Source: Aspidiotus rigidus (taxonomy: Eukaryota > Arthropoda > Insecta > Hemiptera > Diaspididae). From it: a stretch of 64,000 bases of DNA. This document shows positions 36,929 through 49,825 of this stretch, piece after piece. The stretch lies in the NCBI GenBank assembly GCA_035079385.1, contig JAVHKY010000003.1, forward strand, positions 25,497,501 through 25,561,500, written 5' to 3'. The position numbers and the translations under genes are program-made. The notes under the pieces were generated by a model, which worked only from the letters and a program-made list of their open reading frames with translations, was not told the origin of the DNA and searched no databases. How positions within the stretch are numbered: position 1 is the stretch's first letter; each line of letters opens with the position of its first letter.

Positions 36929-38290
36929 GTGAGAATTTCAAATTACAATCGATCCGTGAACTTCGAGACAATAATACTTAAGAATAAGATATAGGGAAGC
37001 GTCCTCTTCAGTATCATTACGTTATTAAATTTTTAATAATAAAATACCGCGTGAGAGTTCTAACGAAATTATCCTCAGAAAGTCGACAAATAGAGTACGA
37101 AATGGGAATTATTTACGATGTACACGTTTCATATCGTGGTTGAACCTCGTTCATATTTTCGTGCAAATAGTGAGATAGAATGAGGGATGGACGAGGGGGA
37201 AGAGGAAGACGAGAGATAAGACTCGTAAATTAAAAATACTCGTAACCTAAAAAATATTTAAGAATAATAGATATTATACGGTGTACGTATTTCGATGCGA
37301 CAATAGGTTTAAAAAAGAAAAACCGTCGTCAACGAGTGTTGGCAAGAAATAAGAGATTTTTCAATTTCTATTTCGTATTCGTTTCTTCGTTAGAATGAGA
37401 GTTTGTTTTTCTTTTCTCGTTTCACAAATAAAAGAAAGAAGAAAAAGGAGGGGAATAGGAAAGAAGAAAAAGAAAAAAAAACGCGGTACAAATGAAAACT
37501 GTTGCGACGCAGAAATTTTCAATATCGAAACTATCGTACGATTCAAATTACTTTATCGAACGCGTCTCTCGGCGTGGATAGTGCTTAAGAATTTGTAAAA
37601 TATTGATGACGTTCCGTTCACGTTTTGTCGAAGATCGTCTCTGCTTTTCTCGACAATTGCGCGACTTACTGTCAATGCCAGATATGCTAAGACCAGAAAT
37701 TCGACTCTCGGTGCATTGTTCATTGCAGTCAGAGTAAACTGCTCGAGTCTGTAATGTAACTCAACAGCCTAATACTTCCTTCCGCGCTATAATTGATATT
37801 ATCGATGTCTATTGTCGACCTTTCATTTCTCGTGCAATCGAATAAAAATCTGATCTGTTGAAAAGGTGAAAAAACGATAACGCTCTCAGTATCCCACCGA
37901 CGGGAGGAGGTTGGGCTGATAGTATGAGGAGAACTCTTCCCGTTAAAGTTTTGTAAATTTGTGAAGAAGAAAAATTTGATTTGTAAATTTACCCTCAAGC
38001 ACCTCGTTTCTAACTACTTAACTTCGAGTCCAAAAATGATAATTTGACCTTAGGGTTCTCCTTATTTTTGGTTCCTTGAAAATACTCTCTATCTAAAAAA
38101 GGAAAGATGTGTACTGGCGAGTGAGTGCATTTAAAATTATGCTCGGCGTAGCAGACATATTTTTATTTTGGAAACGTAGTCGGAATGAATACAATGCCAT
38201 CGTCAAAATGTGTCGCGATGTTACAATTTTCGCGCGAAGGAATGCGAACAGAAATATTACTGAAATTTGATTTATCGATTCGCAGGACCA
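36929..38290. other. Spacer or intron, no gene supported
   Basis: Contains A-rich and AGAAAG-rich stretches (37430-37490). Possible acceptors (for example CGACGCAG at 37505-37512) open only short frames. Confidence 0.35.
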
Positions 38291-38533
38291 TCATTTAGCG
38301 TAAACTGCACTCGCATCGAATTTCTGCATTACGACGGAAAAGAAAATGCTGCTAACTAAAGCGCCCGCAAAAACGACGAAGGCGAACAATTCGGAAAGCG
38401 AAAAGCCAACGCCGACAATGCCGTCATTCATCATCAAGTATAAATTAAGGCTGCCTCCGGCTCCGCCTAAGGTAAGTGTACAAACAATATTAATACTGCG
38501 AGAGCTTTTGTCGACGAATTTTGGATGCCGCAC
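38291..38533. other. Coding-like segment, strand ambiguous
   Basis: On the plus strand an ATG at 38346 opens 42 codons, rich in K/P/S/T, ending at a strong donor AAG|GTAAGT (38472/38473), with an acceptor CGATTCGCAG at about 38284-38293 that could join a 5' untranslated exon. On the minus strand the same DNA reads from a possible acceptor (CTTACCTTAG) as about 57 residues with a hydrophobic, membrane-like stretch (LFAFVVFAGALVSSIFFSVV), ending at a stop near 38291. Both are plausible because complementing K/N/E-rich codons yields F/L/V-rich ones. Only one, if either, is real. Confidence 0.25.
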
Positions 38534-39913
38534 GTACGGAGCTTAAAACGCTCAAAAGACGATGTTAAAATTTATTGATTTATTTTCGCGCTCTTTCCGC
38601 ATTTGAAAACATACCGCAGCAAGATACAAGAGCGAAAGAGACCGGGATAAGGAATCTTTCAAATCTTGAAATTTACTTTAAATTGTCAAGTAAGAAAACG
38701 ATAAAATAATATTCGCGAGTTGGCGGAGAGCGTGCTGGTGTATTTCGATAGCAACGACGTCTGAGATGAGAGTTCGTTGTTCGCGTTCTGCATTTTAAGA
38801 CGATGAAAGTTGCAAAAGTATTATTCAGAGCTCGCTAGTTTGATAAAAATCGACGTTTATATCTATTTCATCATTGAAAGGATCCCTTTTTGATTTTTTG
38901 AAGAAATAAAGCAGTTTCAAGTTCAGAGGACGCTCTTTCGAACTGAACAATATATTATAAATAAAATTATGGGAAAGGAACGAACAGTTCGGTTTTATAA
39001 CAGTGTTGTAAGTGCCAAGTGTCATCACCAAGAAATTCCATTATGTTGGTATATCGCTTTGAATGAGAAATTTTATTTCGAATTAGAAGGGCAGCGGTCA
39101 CATGCGGGAAAAAAATTCGATGAATCGAATACTTGTGCCTCGAGGTCCTATGTGGGCGTAAATTGTGTATTCTAGGATTGAAGGCGGGTGGGACCTTGAG
39201 GTCTCAAACGGTCACAAATTCCGGAAGTAGAAAGGGGCATCCAGAACAGACATAGAATGTCAAAAGGAAAAATAAAAAGGCAATAGACGAAGATTATTGA
39301 AGAAATAGTTGAGATTAGAATACCGTAAGACGACGAACTTATTCATAATTTGATGATGACAGAAAAGAACGTGTCGTTGACATCAAACACGTCAGTTCTG
39401 AAGTTGATATCATTACGTTCCAGGATTTCGATCGCCTCACGGTATTTCGTCTCGCTTTCGTTTTTTTTTTTTTTTTTTTGTAGCATAAAATGGAAGAATT
39501 TTTAATATTGTAGTCCATCTCGGTATATTGGACACACTTCACTCTATACTTTTCTCTCTCTCTCCTCCCCCCAATGAAATTTCATGTTTGTCAAATAATG
39601 CGCAAAAAATTGTAGGTAACTAAAATTAGTTGGTCAGTCTTTTAAAATCACCTCGATATGTATTAAAGGGTCACGCGCAATATTCTTTTGTATGCTCAAT
39701 CGGTGTCGTTACGCTTGTTTTGACTATCCCAACTAAAATCTTTGGTACGCTGAGGACTATATTATAGCTTTTATGGTGTACCTCACGCTGCGTCAGATTC
39801 ACTTTCCACCTTTGCGTAATGAAAACGTCACTGTTACCGCTCGATGATCTGGGACGCATCTCTCCCAACTTTTCCGCATTTTTTAGCGAATAGCGTTTCC
39901 TGTTTCGTCGCAG
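38534..39913. other. Spacer or intron, no gene supported
   Basis: A T/A tract is at 39459-39479. No motif-bearing frame was found. Confidence 0.35.
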
Positions 39914-40065
39914 GAGTAAGGAATAACTTGTACTCCCATTCTACGTTTGGTAGCATTATCCCCTCAAAAAGAAGTATTTCGCGGTTCTTCCCCGACAAGA
40001 CTGACCTGGACAAAGCAGAGATGGACTACGTGCTTGAGGGACTTCTGCTCGAAGGATTCCGCTAA
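39914..40065 (+). CDS. Candidate terminal exon, unknown gene
   Basis: After a strong pyrimidine-rich acceptor (GTTTCCTGTTTCGTCGCAG), a frame entered in phase 1 is open for 49 codons and ends at TAA (40063-40065). It has ordered, non-repetitive composition: a basic S/R-rich first half followed by DKTDLDKAEMDYVLEGLLLE near the C-terminus. The same frame is also open back to an ATG at 39844, so a single-exon reading of 73 residues is an alternative. I do not recognise the protein. It could belong with the exon at 36825-36928, but their phases need an intermediate exon that I did not find. Confidence 0.35.
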
Positions 40066-41911
40066 GTGAATCGCTGATTTGTTATCCTCGTAACTGGTAT
40101 TGCCGAGTATTCTAGATCGTCTCTACCGTGACAGAATGAATTGTTTTAAACGTCTCTTGCCATTACTGAAAAATGTAGCATGTTAGAGTAAATTTTGTAT
40201 GGACGGATTTTTTCGTTGATTTTAAGTTTGGAAGATTTTTTAATGAATTCGCCAGTACTGGAATTTGCATATGTTCTGAACTAGAGACGAATACGTAATA
40301 TCAGAAATTGATTCATTCGTACTAACTGATGCGAACTTGTCTGTTCTGTTATTTAATGGACTTATTTGACCAATTATCTCATGTAAAATCTGAATTTCGT
40401 TTTTATAGTCGTCAAACAAGACGTCAGTATCATCATTCATCGCTAGATACGCGTGTTATTGGTCGTTATTGTGTGTGTCAATACGTAAGGTGCATTATAA
40501 TTATAATTATAATTATTGTTACTGAGCTAGCCAAAATTTAATATCTGTCCATCCCTGCACTCGTCAACTATAATGCAGTTTTTAGCTCCACCATCATATA
40601 TTTACTGTTGGAATTAAAGATTAGTAGAGATATCGCCGTCCAGCCCATTGGGACAAAATGTTACCCACGCTTAGTAGAGTACCACGCCGGAATTTAATGA
40701 GTTTGTAAAATATGAAATTAATACACAAATAATATATTTTAGGTATAACAACAAACATCAATATTTCCATCCCAACAGGGCCAAACATGTCTAGATGATT
40801 CATAATAATGAAAAATGGTTCCGAAGCGGGTTTTTGAATGCCCATTTTTCCAAATTCTTTTGGCCGAGAACCATCTTTTCGACATTAGAATTTGCTAACA
40901 CCCATTTTCCGATACAAAATAAACTCTTTGCCAACGCTTCCCGCGCTGGCAATCCGCTCAAGACCGAGGTATTCACACTCGGAAATTGGCTGCTCTGGAT
41001 GAGATTATTGAGTGACAGCAGCACTGGATGTACATAGATGTAAAATCTGTATTTTAACACTCTCTTGCAGGTTCGCATTTTCAAGTTTGAGAGGGAAATA
41101 GATTAGGAAAAACCTCTCAATGAAGCCATTGGTCACGAGGAAAGAAAAAGGTAACATCATTTTTCAAAATGTCTAGACGTTCGTCAATTTTTTTTAGTAC
41201 CTTGTGACGATACAAGGGTATGCGACAGCGCAGGGTATCACATACCCCGGCACGCAAACCGTCATCTCGTAGATCCAATAACACAATCATAATTAGCCCG
41301 TGGTCGCGTTACTCTGCCGGTGCCACGAAAAGGATATGAAGAAAACAATTTTGAAATAGATAGGGGAGTATCCTAACTACCTCACCTGTTCTCCACAGCC
41401 AGAAGATCAAGAGATCGCTAAGCGACTTAGATGGTACACTAAATACGGGCCAGGAGTGGGTTCTTGGCTAGCTCAAGTCTAAGACACAAGTTTAGAGACT
41501 ACTTAGCTCGGGGAAGTGGAGAAAGAATCCTACCTAGAGTTCACTCCGGAGCCGAGACAAACAAGTGATCAGTGAGAAATCACTTCATACTCACCCTTTT
41601 TTTCCATGTCAAAAATCTCGAGCCCATAGCCTCCCTTCCTTTCCCAAGATGTAGAACTAAATCACGCCATTCTTGAACAGGTCTAAAGTGATGAAAAAAA
41701 GAAGAAGGGTTCTCTTCGGCTCAAGAATTCTCGAGCGTCGAGTATACATTAACTACCTATAATATCTAATATATAATTTCACTATAAAATACCTTGTATG
41801 ACGATAACCGGTGTAGTTGGTTTCTTCAATTCGTATACGACGACAAGCAACGTATACCCAACGACTCTGAAGACTTGAGCAACCCCGAAAGGCACTTGTT
41901 TCACAAACAGG
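40066..41911. other. Spacer, possible LTR-like remnant
   Basis: No gene supported. From 41203 the sequence starts TGTGACGATAC and is relatively GC-rich. A TATAAAATACC box is near 41783, and TTTCACA ends at about 41907. This could be an old solo LTR, but no flanking duplication was seen and no second copy exists in the window. Confidence 0.2.
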
Positions 41912-42271
41912 GTGTGGAAATTATACAATGAGCACAACGTTTTCCAGGCTCAGAAAGATCGAGAATTAACAAAATATGTGGAAGAAAAAAAAATTTATTC
42001 TAAATTTACGAGTACGTATTTAAATAGAATTCCGCCAGAAAAAGGTGCGTTCCTTTATCAACATGTGAAGCGCCGGCGTCGCGATAAACCCGTCGTGCAT
42101 GATAGCACAGCGAGCGGAAGGAAGCGTGAAAGAAGGAAAGGAAGGAATTTTGAGGAAGTAACAACGACGAAAGAATTCAGGAAAGAGAAGAGAGAGAAAA
42201 AGAAAGAAGGAAAAAAAAAGAAAGACTGGCCGTGCTTCACTTCATCCAAGTCTCCACGACCTGAAAATTGA
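41912..42271 (+). CDS. Uncharacterised 119-codon open frame, low confidence
   Basis: ATG at 41912, stop at 42269-42271. The product would be very basic, ending in a lysine/glutamate-rich run (KEKREKKKEGKKKK) that derives from an AGAAA-rich simple sequence; the front half is more balanced. No domain, signal or partner was recognised. It may be a chance frame over purine-rich DNA. Confidence 0.15.
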   Translation: MWKLYNEHNVFQAQKDRELTKYVEEKKIYSKFTSTYLNRIPPEKGAFLYQHVKRRRRDKPVVHDSTASGRKRERRKGRNFEEVTTTKEFRKEKREKKKEGKKKKDWPCFTSSKSPRPEN

Positions 42272-42355
42272 AATATTTGGTTCATGGTACTCGTAAGGCA
42301 CCAAGAGTATATACTAGATCAATACTAGGCTAAGGAGAACGTATGAGAAAAAGTA

Positions 42356-42620
42356 ATTGTGAAGCTTTTTCTTTTACCGACTTTTCTAGCTTGAAAAGTG
42401 AGGTATTACATTTGTAGCAAAGTTGATGGGGAGACGAAGCAGTGAGCTTTTTCCACGTTTTGGAGGTCCGAAATCACTTTCAGCCTGAAAAAATTCCAGG
42501 TTTCCTTTCCTTGTAAAATACATGTAGACCTGTATTCAGGTTATGAGATTTTTTTTTGTTCGCGGATCTCGTCCAAGACTGGATGGATTTTTTTGAAACT
42601 TATGACGCATGCAAAAACTC
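42356..42620 (+). repeat. Dispersed repeat, copy B
   Basis: Plus-strand counterpart of the minus-strand repeat at 8611-8870, with conserved blocks in the same order: CTTTTACCGACTTTT, AGTGAGGTATTACA, ACGTTTTGGAGGTCC, CAGGTTTCCTT, then an AGATTTTTTTTTG block and GGATGGATTTTTTTGAAACTT. No coding frame. The two copies are moderately diverged, so the family has been present for some time. Confidence 0.7.
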
Positions 42621-45600
42621 AATTTTGCTTTTACTTTTGGCATTACATTACTGTAGACGTACACGCGAGTAATATCAACGCTCAACTGATTTCATGAAGA
42701 TTTTAACTGAACAAGCTGCATCAAGTTATTAATCGATGCGTCACTTTCCTTCGAAAGCTTTAGTAGGCGTAGATAGACAAGTATGGGTGGTATGGTGATG
42801 CTTGCGTTAGGCTATTCGTTGAAAGAATTACATACCTATACGTTTGAAGGAGAAACGCAGTGACATTATAAATACAAAATGACTGATATTTGGTCAAGAA
42901 GAGTGTTTTCGACATTTTTTGGCCTTTACCTCAATTTTTGGCATTTATTCCAAATTTGGCATTTTTTGGCACAATAAAATTTTTTTCCTGGGCTCCTCCC
43001 CTCGCAAATCGCACTCCTAGCTAATTTCCACTCATCTGCCCCTTACCTAAACAATCTGACAAATGCCAACGAATCCGGGCTGTTATTATAGACTTCATAA
43101 ACTGAGTTTCATTGTTCACTCTACAAACAGCTGGCTTGATTGATAAGTGATTGATATTCAATCTAAGGAGTGGTAGTGACTCTCTTAATGAGTTTTGAAT
43201 TGTTAGGTGAAACGGTTTTCAAGAATGGATCTTTTGAGAATTTCGTTTTGAGGAAACGCTTTCGAGAAAATGTCGTACAAATCACGCAACTATTTGAGTG
43301 TTTTTTTTTCTCTTCATCTTTTGTCAACCAATATTCAATTGTACTCACGCAAACGAAGGTAGGTACAACGTGAAAAAACATTTCCAGTTTGAAAAAATGT
43401 TCTAATTATTTTAAAGGCTGTATGAATTGAAGAAAAGAAACGTAAGAAGGACAAGAGGGGTGAAGAACTCGAGCCTTTCGTTTTTTGAAAAATATGAAAA
43501 TTCCGTAATTCCCGTTTTCGAAGAATCGTATTATATCTCCAACTAATATGCAATTTTTCCTGTTTCGTAGCCGAGCTGTTCTCGGCACTACCAGTACCAT
43601 CTTCATATTGTTGACGGAACGAAACTTTTATCCGTAGAGAAATCTTTCTTAAGAAAGTTGTACTTCGAGAAAGCTTGTAATGCATCGATTTCGACGCAGA
43701 GTTCGCTACTAATACTTGCTGTAAGCGTTGTCATTTGTGCTATGCAGTACTTTAATACCGTTTATCTGGTTTTGGCTGATTTGAATTTTTCAGAACTATA
43801 CAAATTGAATTTATTTGGTAAAAAATATTTCTATATTAATGTTCCTTCATGAAGAATTAATTTGCGTGAAAAATAATATGGTGAAACAATTTCTTTTTTT
43901 TCTCATTTATCCAGTGGTAAAACTTGGATAACTTTTCCATGCTGTCAAATGTTTTCAACACTTGAAAACTATTCTCACCAGAAAGTCACAACGTAATACT
44001 CTTTTTTTTTTCTAATCCACGATACAATGAACTTTGATTGTTGTTTTTCTGTTCAACTTGAAAGCTCAATATTTATTTAAAGAAGAATTTACAGTTTCTC
44101 GTAGGTATATTAATATGTAATTATGTGTACCTATTTTCTTTGATCGATTTTTTTCGATTTGTATATATTTTCTTCTTGTAATTAATTTCTGAAATACCCG
44201 CAGTATTTATTCGAGAGGGTGAAAAAATTGACAAATCGCATTTACCTAATACCTAACGTCACGAATCATTCGACTAATGAGACGGGTAAAGCGCTTTTTA
44301 GTAGAAAATACGATACCTAGTATTATCATGTAAGTAAACCACAGAAGAACTCTCCATGATGGTAAGAGGAAGTAGTTACTACTATTGAGTATGTGTAGAA
44401 TCAATAAAGTATTCTTAGAAAAGCGCAGATATGTATAGTACGATCAATTTCTTAAATTACGATAATATTTCTAGCTTCAAAATTCACCATTATATACGTA
44501 GTCGGGAGTCCATTTTGCGGGTCTGAAGGAAATTGTTTTTTTTTTTTTTTTTTCTTTTTTTGTATTGATTCATGACCCCTAATATTTATCCTGCTTCATT
44601 AATAGAGATCTCGGTTATATGCAAATGAAAAATTTGTAATTGATAGAGTCTAGCGAAGATCGTGATCAATTACAAATATTATAATGAGGAGCAACTTGAC
44701 TATTTTTGATTTATTTTTGCGGTCTAGTTATGGACTATGATTTTTAATGTCAATATGTGTCACACTATGATCTCAATCTCAGGTTTTACTTGTGATTATT
44801 GCGAATGAAATTATACAACTAAATTCAGCTTAGATAGAGGAAATCTACACGGCTTGTGTGACTCCGAAAAATCCGGACTGCAGAAATAGTCCAGGAATTG
44901 TATTGAATTGCTGAAATGTATGACAGTTTGATGAAAAATCGAAAACATCCTGAAATTTCTTTGAAATTTTGTCATAAATCGAAGAAATTCTCAAAATATT
45001 TTGGTGAATCTGGAGAAATTTAAGAAAGTAGTCTATATATTATTTTCCTGACTGATGGTTTTTATTGTATAAAATATCTGTATAGTCCGACATAATTATG
45101 TATAGTTTGGTATCTGAAGTTTATTTTCAGGTATATTTCTTTGAATTTTCTAATGTCAAGCCATAGAACAAAATGATGAATGTTTGTCTTGTTTGAAAGA
45201 ATCTCTCTCTACCCGCGCATTCAGTGCTCTCAACACTATTATGCATTAAAAAAAAAAAGAAATATTTATTGTCAAATATGGTTTGCTCATTTACCAGAGA
45301 CCATCTTAGCGATACAATTTTCCTTACTACAACAACCTATTCTTGTTCATTTGAATGCTTTGTTGGACCATCGATACTCAGGGCAACGTCATCGTCGTCC
45401 CACGGGTGTGTGTACGGTTTCGCTAGACGTCGTGTCGGCGACAAGTCTATGACGGAATGGGCATCCTCTACCGTCATCTTCTTTCGTTCGATTTTTTTTT
45501 CTGATAATTATTACATATTGTTATAAAGATTGAATTTAGAAAATTTTACTATATCAACAGAATTTATGAACTCTTTTTGTGTCACAACCCTGACTATACA

Positions 45601-48110
45601 CTAGTGGACTATTTTTTGAGGTTACACTAAAAATACTACGTATAAGTGGCTGTGGTTGAAACATGGTTCTTTTAAATTGACACCTTCTCTTTGGCCTTGG
45701 TATTTAGCTGTTAGTGTTGTTCTATTGCACGTATCAGGAGGCTGCAAATTCCTTGATCTAGTTTCAATTTGTGATCAAATACACATACCCAACAACACCT
45801 CCACGTCTCTGCTGAATGTTAATGATCTCTATAAATTTGTGCGGTGACTATATTTGAACTACAAATATACTTTCCTTGAGATACGTTTCATGGCTTCTTA
45901 TTGAACTAGCAGTTAATTACTAGTTTTTTCCACTCTTCACTGAAAAAATAAAAAATCATGATATTGATAATTATGATACAAAATCAACAACTTACAACCG
46001 CAATTCATAGGCCGGAATTCCTCCGCCACCAATTGTCTCCAAAAATGTGATGGAAAATTATTAAAAGGTATCCCGAATGTTATCACTCTTAACCTTTTTT
46101 TGAACCAAATATTCCATGAATCACATTTTCGGCCATAAATCGCTAACCGTCCGAGATAGGTTAAAAATTCAAACGGCGTTGGTTCGAGGGCGTTGTGTCT
46201 TTATTTGTCTATTTTATCCTTTTACAGTATTTCAATTATATGTTTCAAATCCATTTTTTATCCACGATATCCTCTCATGTCCTGTATGTTAGCTTTTGGA
46301 ACTTTCAGTAACTTGATTATTAATGAGTTTTTTTCATCATTGGCTTGTTTGGTTATATCAAAGAAAATCAGTGGGTACATTATCAATATTGTTACAACTG
46401 TTGGTTCATACATAATAAGAATAATCCGATTAAATGAACGACTTCAAATTTATTGATAATAAGAAGAATTTGGTATAATTCTAAATTGCGATTTCAATAG
46501 TTGACGTCCTCGATTGGTTTCTTCTGTGATTTGTATGGCTAGTTAATCGCCAAGAATTGATTTCTCTGTAGTATGGTTCCCTCGTGATCGTATGAATCTG
46601 TTTGAAAACCCTTGCCGGCTTTGTGTAGTCGTCGTCAACATGTCAAAAAGGTGGGGAGATTCGTTCCATTTGAGGCTGTGGATCGGGAACGATTATAGAG
46701 AGGGCGCAGTTAATTTTTAGGTAGTCTTGAAGTTATGTTTTTATTATACAGAGAGCGCAAGTGGAAGCGTGCTAACTACAGTATTAGAAAATTGAGTGGA
46801 TAACAATTCGTATTCATTATTTAGTACAAGGTAATGAATCGTATAAATTTGGGAAAAACGTGCTTATACGGCGTAACGCTTGACGGCGACTGCGGGTTAC
46901 TTTTCTTCACCTAATGGACATAAAGGAAACAAAAGCTGTCCATCAGTCTCTAGTAAGAGAGTAAGTTCATCTACAAAAAGCTAATCTCGCAGCGTCAAGG
47001 TACTGAGGCAATTCTTTAACCAGACAATTCTGAGGCAACCCCACCAACGAGCTTTCGATGTGTTTCGATAAATTTATTTCCTTTCCTTGCTACAATAAAG
47101 CGTCGAAGTGCAATTCAGATGATTCGCCATAAAGTGACGGAGGAAGCTTAGGAAGGAATTTTCTAGGTTACGTAAAGAAAAGGGTTTCGTGGATAAACTT
47201 ACTTTATTCGTATCCATTTCTTCCAAAGTTTCGGTCTGCCAATTTGGCGACATGATCGATCGAAGGAAGAATGAAGGTCGACGGAAAATTCGGTATAACG
47301 TATACAAAAAAATCCGGATGCGAAAAAATGCGGATATCGAAAATATATTAAATATTTAATTGACTGAAATGTAAGTCGAAGTAACTGTGAAGGAATGTCG
47401 GAGAAAAACGAGGATATTATTGGAATTTTCTTATTATAATAAAAGCTTTTTTCTAAATTAGTGGCCAATTGAGTGTTTTTTAAAGTTGCGCGCAGGAATT
47501 GGCGCCAACAGCTGCTAACAGTCAAACTTGAAGAGTCGAAGCTTGCAGCTGGAGAACGTTGCGATTTTGTCCGGTAGGCTGCGCATTAGTTTTGTTGATT
47601 TAGCGAAGCTAAGGTCGAAGATTTTCGACACCCACGTGAGTGTATAGATAAGCGCAACGCAGTGTGCTTGTGACATTTGTCGTAGCGACATGTTCTAGCA
47701 GTGATTGTATTGTAAACATACTCAATTATTAATAAATTAATAATTTGAATTCGAATTAATAATAAAAACAGGATTCAGATATCTGAATCCGTATAATTGT
47801 TGAAAGAACTACACAGAGCAGCATTATCTGGAGTCGAAAATGGAACATGAGGCAAGTTTGACTCCCTCACTCTTGCGTACGGAGTACTGCTTCCTCCTAT
47901 AATCATTTTTTTATCGAATGTGAAATATGAATAAAAATTCTATCATGGCCTCTGATGCGCCGGAAAGTATACTTACATTTCATTTATGGGTGTGAATGTG
48001 TAACAGAACACAGAATTATGTAAGACCCAACGTGTATATTATGGATGAGATAAAGTTACAACTACTGTTTGTGTTTGATTATATGTGAAATAGGTATAAC
48101 TTACGACTGA
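42621..48110. other. Spacer, no gene supported
   Basis: Several homopolymer tracts are present (44538-44554 T, 45247-45258 A). A membrane-like 87-codon frame at 46193-46456 is AT-driven and unconvincing. A short CG-richer block at 45365-45470 could be a small exon on the minus strand (about 46 codons from an ATG near 45467) but has no supporting splice signals. Confidence 0.4.
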
Positions 48111-48331
48111 ACTTGATTAAATCTGCAGTGTTGCCACACATTAAGAATGGAATGCGTTCATTCTTATTAAGACATCAGTACAATTATGAAGACCTGATCA
48201 ATGAAGTCGAGAGAAGAGTCTTCTCATCGCGTAATGCTCCACTTGCGTTAACAGGACATATAACTTATAAATCGATATCCGGTGTTGTACTTAATGGCAC
48301 TGGATGTATTGTAATGTTCAGTAATTCTTAA
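48111..48331 (+). CDS. Uncharacterised open frame, possible gag-like fragment or exon
   Basis: Frame ending in TAA at 48331, with balanced composition and a helical segment NGMRSFLLRHQYNYEDLINE in its first half. That half vaguely recalls helical capsid regions of retroelement gag proteins, but no zinc knuckle or polymerase follows. An acceptor-like ATTAAATCTGCAG precedes part of it. Assignment is speculative. Confidence 0.15.
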
Positions 48332-48950
48332 AATGGTGTAGTTTAAAGGCTTTTGGAGACAAACATTTGGATAAATGAGTTGAGTTCTTGTAAAATTTTG
48401 TCACATCCCCGCTCGGACGGTTGACTAAATTGAAAGTTGCCGATTGTAGCCGAAATACGGAATATTTGTAAATGCTCAAAAAGTCAAGTGTGTATTTTGG
48501 AAACTTTAAATCGCTTGATTAGTTTTATTTGTATCGCGAGACTATATTCTTGACCGCGCAATACGTTTGACGTCTTATTATACCAAATAATTCATGAGTC
48601 ATACTGTCTCGTATTACCTAAACCCAAAATTAGAATTTTGCCTGAAAAACGTTGGTTTTGCCCTTGAGTTTTTTCAACGACGTAACGTTTACCCCATCAA
48701 ACTGGAAATTTCTTCTTTCCAGTTATCGAGTCCGCCTTATTTCACTTGTGCCCATGATGGTCAATATGTTTCAGTACAGCTCAAGTTACAAATATAGCAT
48801 TTTTTTTTTTTGCAGTATGTGATTTAATAGATTGTCTTAGGTAAGTGAGGAATGAGTTCTATTTTAATTCCAACAAACCGAAAACAATTGAGATCGATTA
48901 AAGCGTGAACGAAAACCCTTAATTTGCAACTGTTAAATTATAATTACTGA
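48332..48950. other. Spacer
   Basis: No recognisable feature. Confidence 0.4.
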
Positions 48951-49205
48951 TTAAACCGATGGCGAAAACGATGATGCGGGTCTAGAGGTTGGTGTCTTCG
49001 CCGGTCTCGCGCGGTATTTCCTCGGATAAGCATATACACACAGAAGGACCCTTCGAAATCCTAAGAAATATGCAACCGTAGCATCGAGAGCTTTTCGCTT
49101 CTGCACAACTTTCACGCTCAACGACTCCTTAATTAGAAAAGGCGAACCTGTACAGCATAGTCGAACGCACCCGTGTGCTTTTTCTTCATCTTGGCGTTTT
49201 CTCAT
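48951..49205 (-). CDS. Uncharacterised 84-codon open frame
   Basis: The minus-strand ATG at 49205 opens 84 codons in a locally CG-richer block. The product is basic and Cys-containing, with a proline/serine tail (AKTPTSRPASSFSPS). A second overlapping minus frame in the same block is also open for a short stretch, so the true frame is uncertain. No domain was recognised; it could be an exon. Confidence 0.15.
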   Translation of the reverse strand: MRKRQDEEKAHGCVRLCCTGSPFLIKESLSVKVVQKRKALDATVAYFLGFRRVLLCVYAYPRKYRARPAKTPTSRPASSFSPSV

Positions 49206-49567
49206 TCACTTATTAAGTATACCGTTTCCTCTCGTCCTGCTTTATTGTGGAACCGAAAAACTCCCTTTATTTTACTGTCGCTAAAGCTGCCATAATAAGA
49301 TTAATATCTTTTATTACTCTCAACTTAAAATAATTCCTTCGATTTTCTCTTCGTCATTTTACTTTTTCTGTCGCGTCTACTCGTTCGCTCTTTGTCACTC
49401 CGCTATACCTAGTGGCCTGGCTTGGCTTTCTTTCTGTTCGAATGTCATTAAGCTGGTAACAAATTGTATTTTTTCTCAATTTCTAAAATTGGGAAAAACG
49501 TAGGAAAGAAAAAATTCGTATTCTAAGTATTAATCCGAGTATTTGTAATCGCTGAGTCGTGAAAGAA
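49206..49567. other. Spacer
   Basis: No recognisable feature; T-rich. Confidence 0.4.
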
Positions 49568-49825
49568 TTAAAATGAGTTGGCGAAATTTTCAAATGATTC
49601 CGAAAAAAAAAAGGTCGACGCATCAATGGCGTTTCTTATCTCGGTAATTTCTCGGACGTCCGCTCGTCTTGGAAGTTCGTCCGGTTTTTTACAGAACGAT
49701 TTGAAGAGCATTTCGAAATGTTGAGAAGTTGCAAGAAGCACCTTCAACTTGTGTAAAATTATGAGTGGTAGTTGATGGGATTTCCATCTTTTCGTTTTTG
49801 CGTCATTGAGATATCTGCGCGCCAT
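49568..49825 (-). CDS. Uncharacterised 85-codon open frame or exon
   Basis: From an ATG at 49825 (preceded by ATTACAATGG on the minus strand) about 73 codons have ordered composition: basic N-terminus, hydrophobic LPLIILHKLKVLLATS stretch, then KPDELPRRADVREITEIRNA. They run into an A/T tract (TTTTTTTTT on this strand) that suggests the real exon, if any, ends before 49610. No family was recognised. Confidence 0.2.
   Translation of the reverse strand: MARRYLNDAKTKRWKSHQLPLIILHKLKVLLATSQHFEMLFKSFCKKPDELPRRADVREITEIRNAIDASTFFFSESFENFANSF

Noticed and set aside
46193..46456. Hydrophobic 87-codon frame resembling a membrane protein
   Set aside because: AT-rich DNA readily gives F/I/L/Y-rich frames; no conserved receptor motif, no splice signals.
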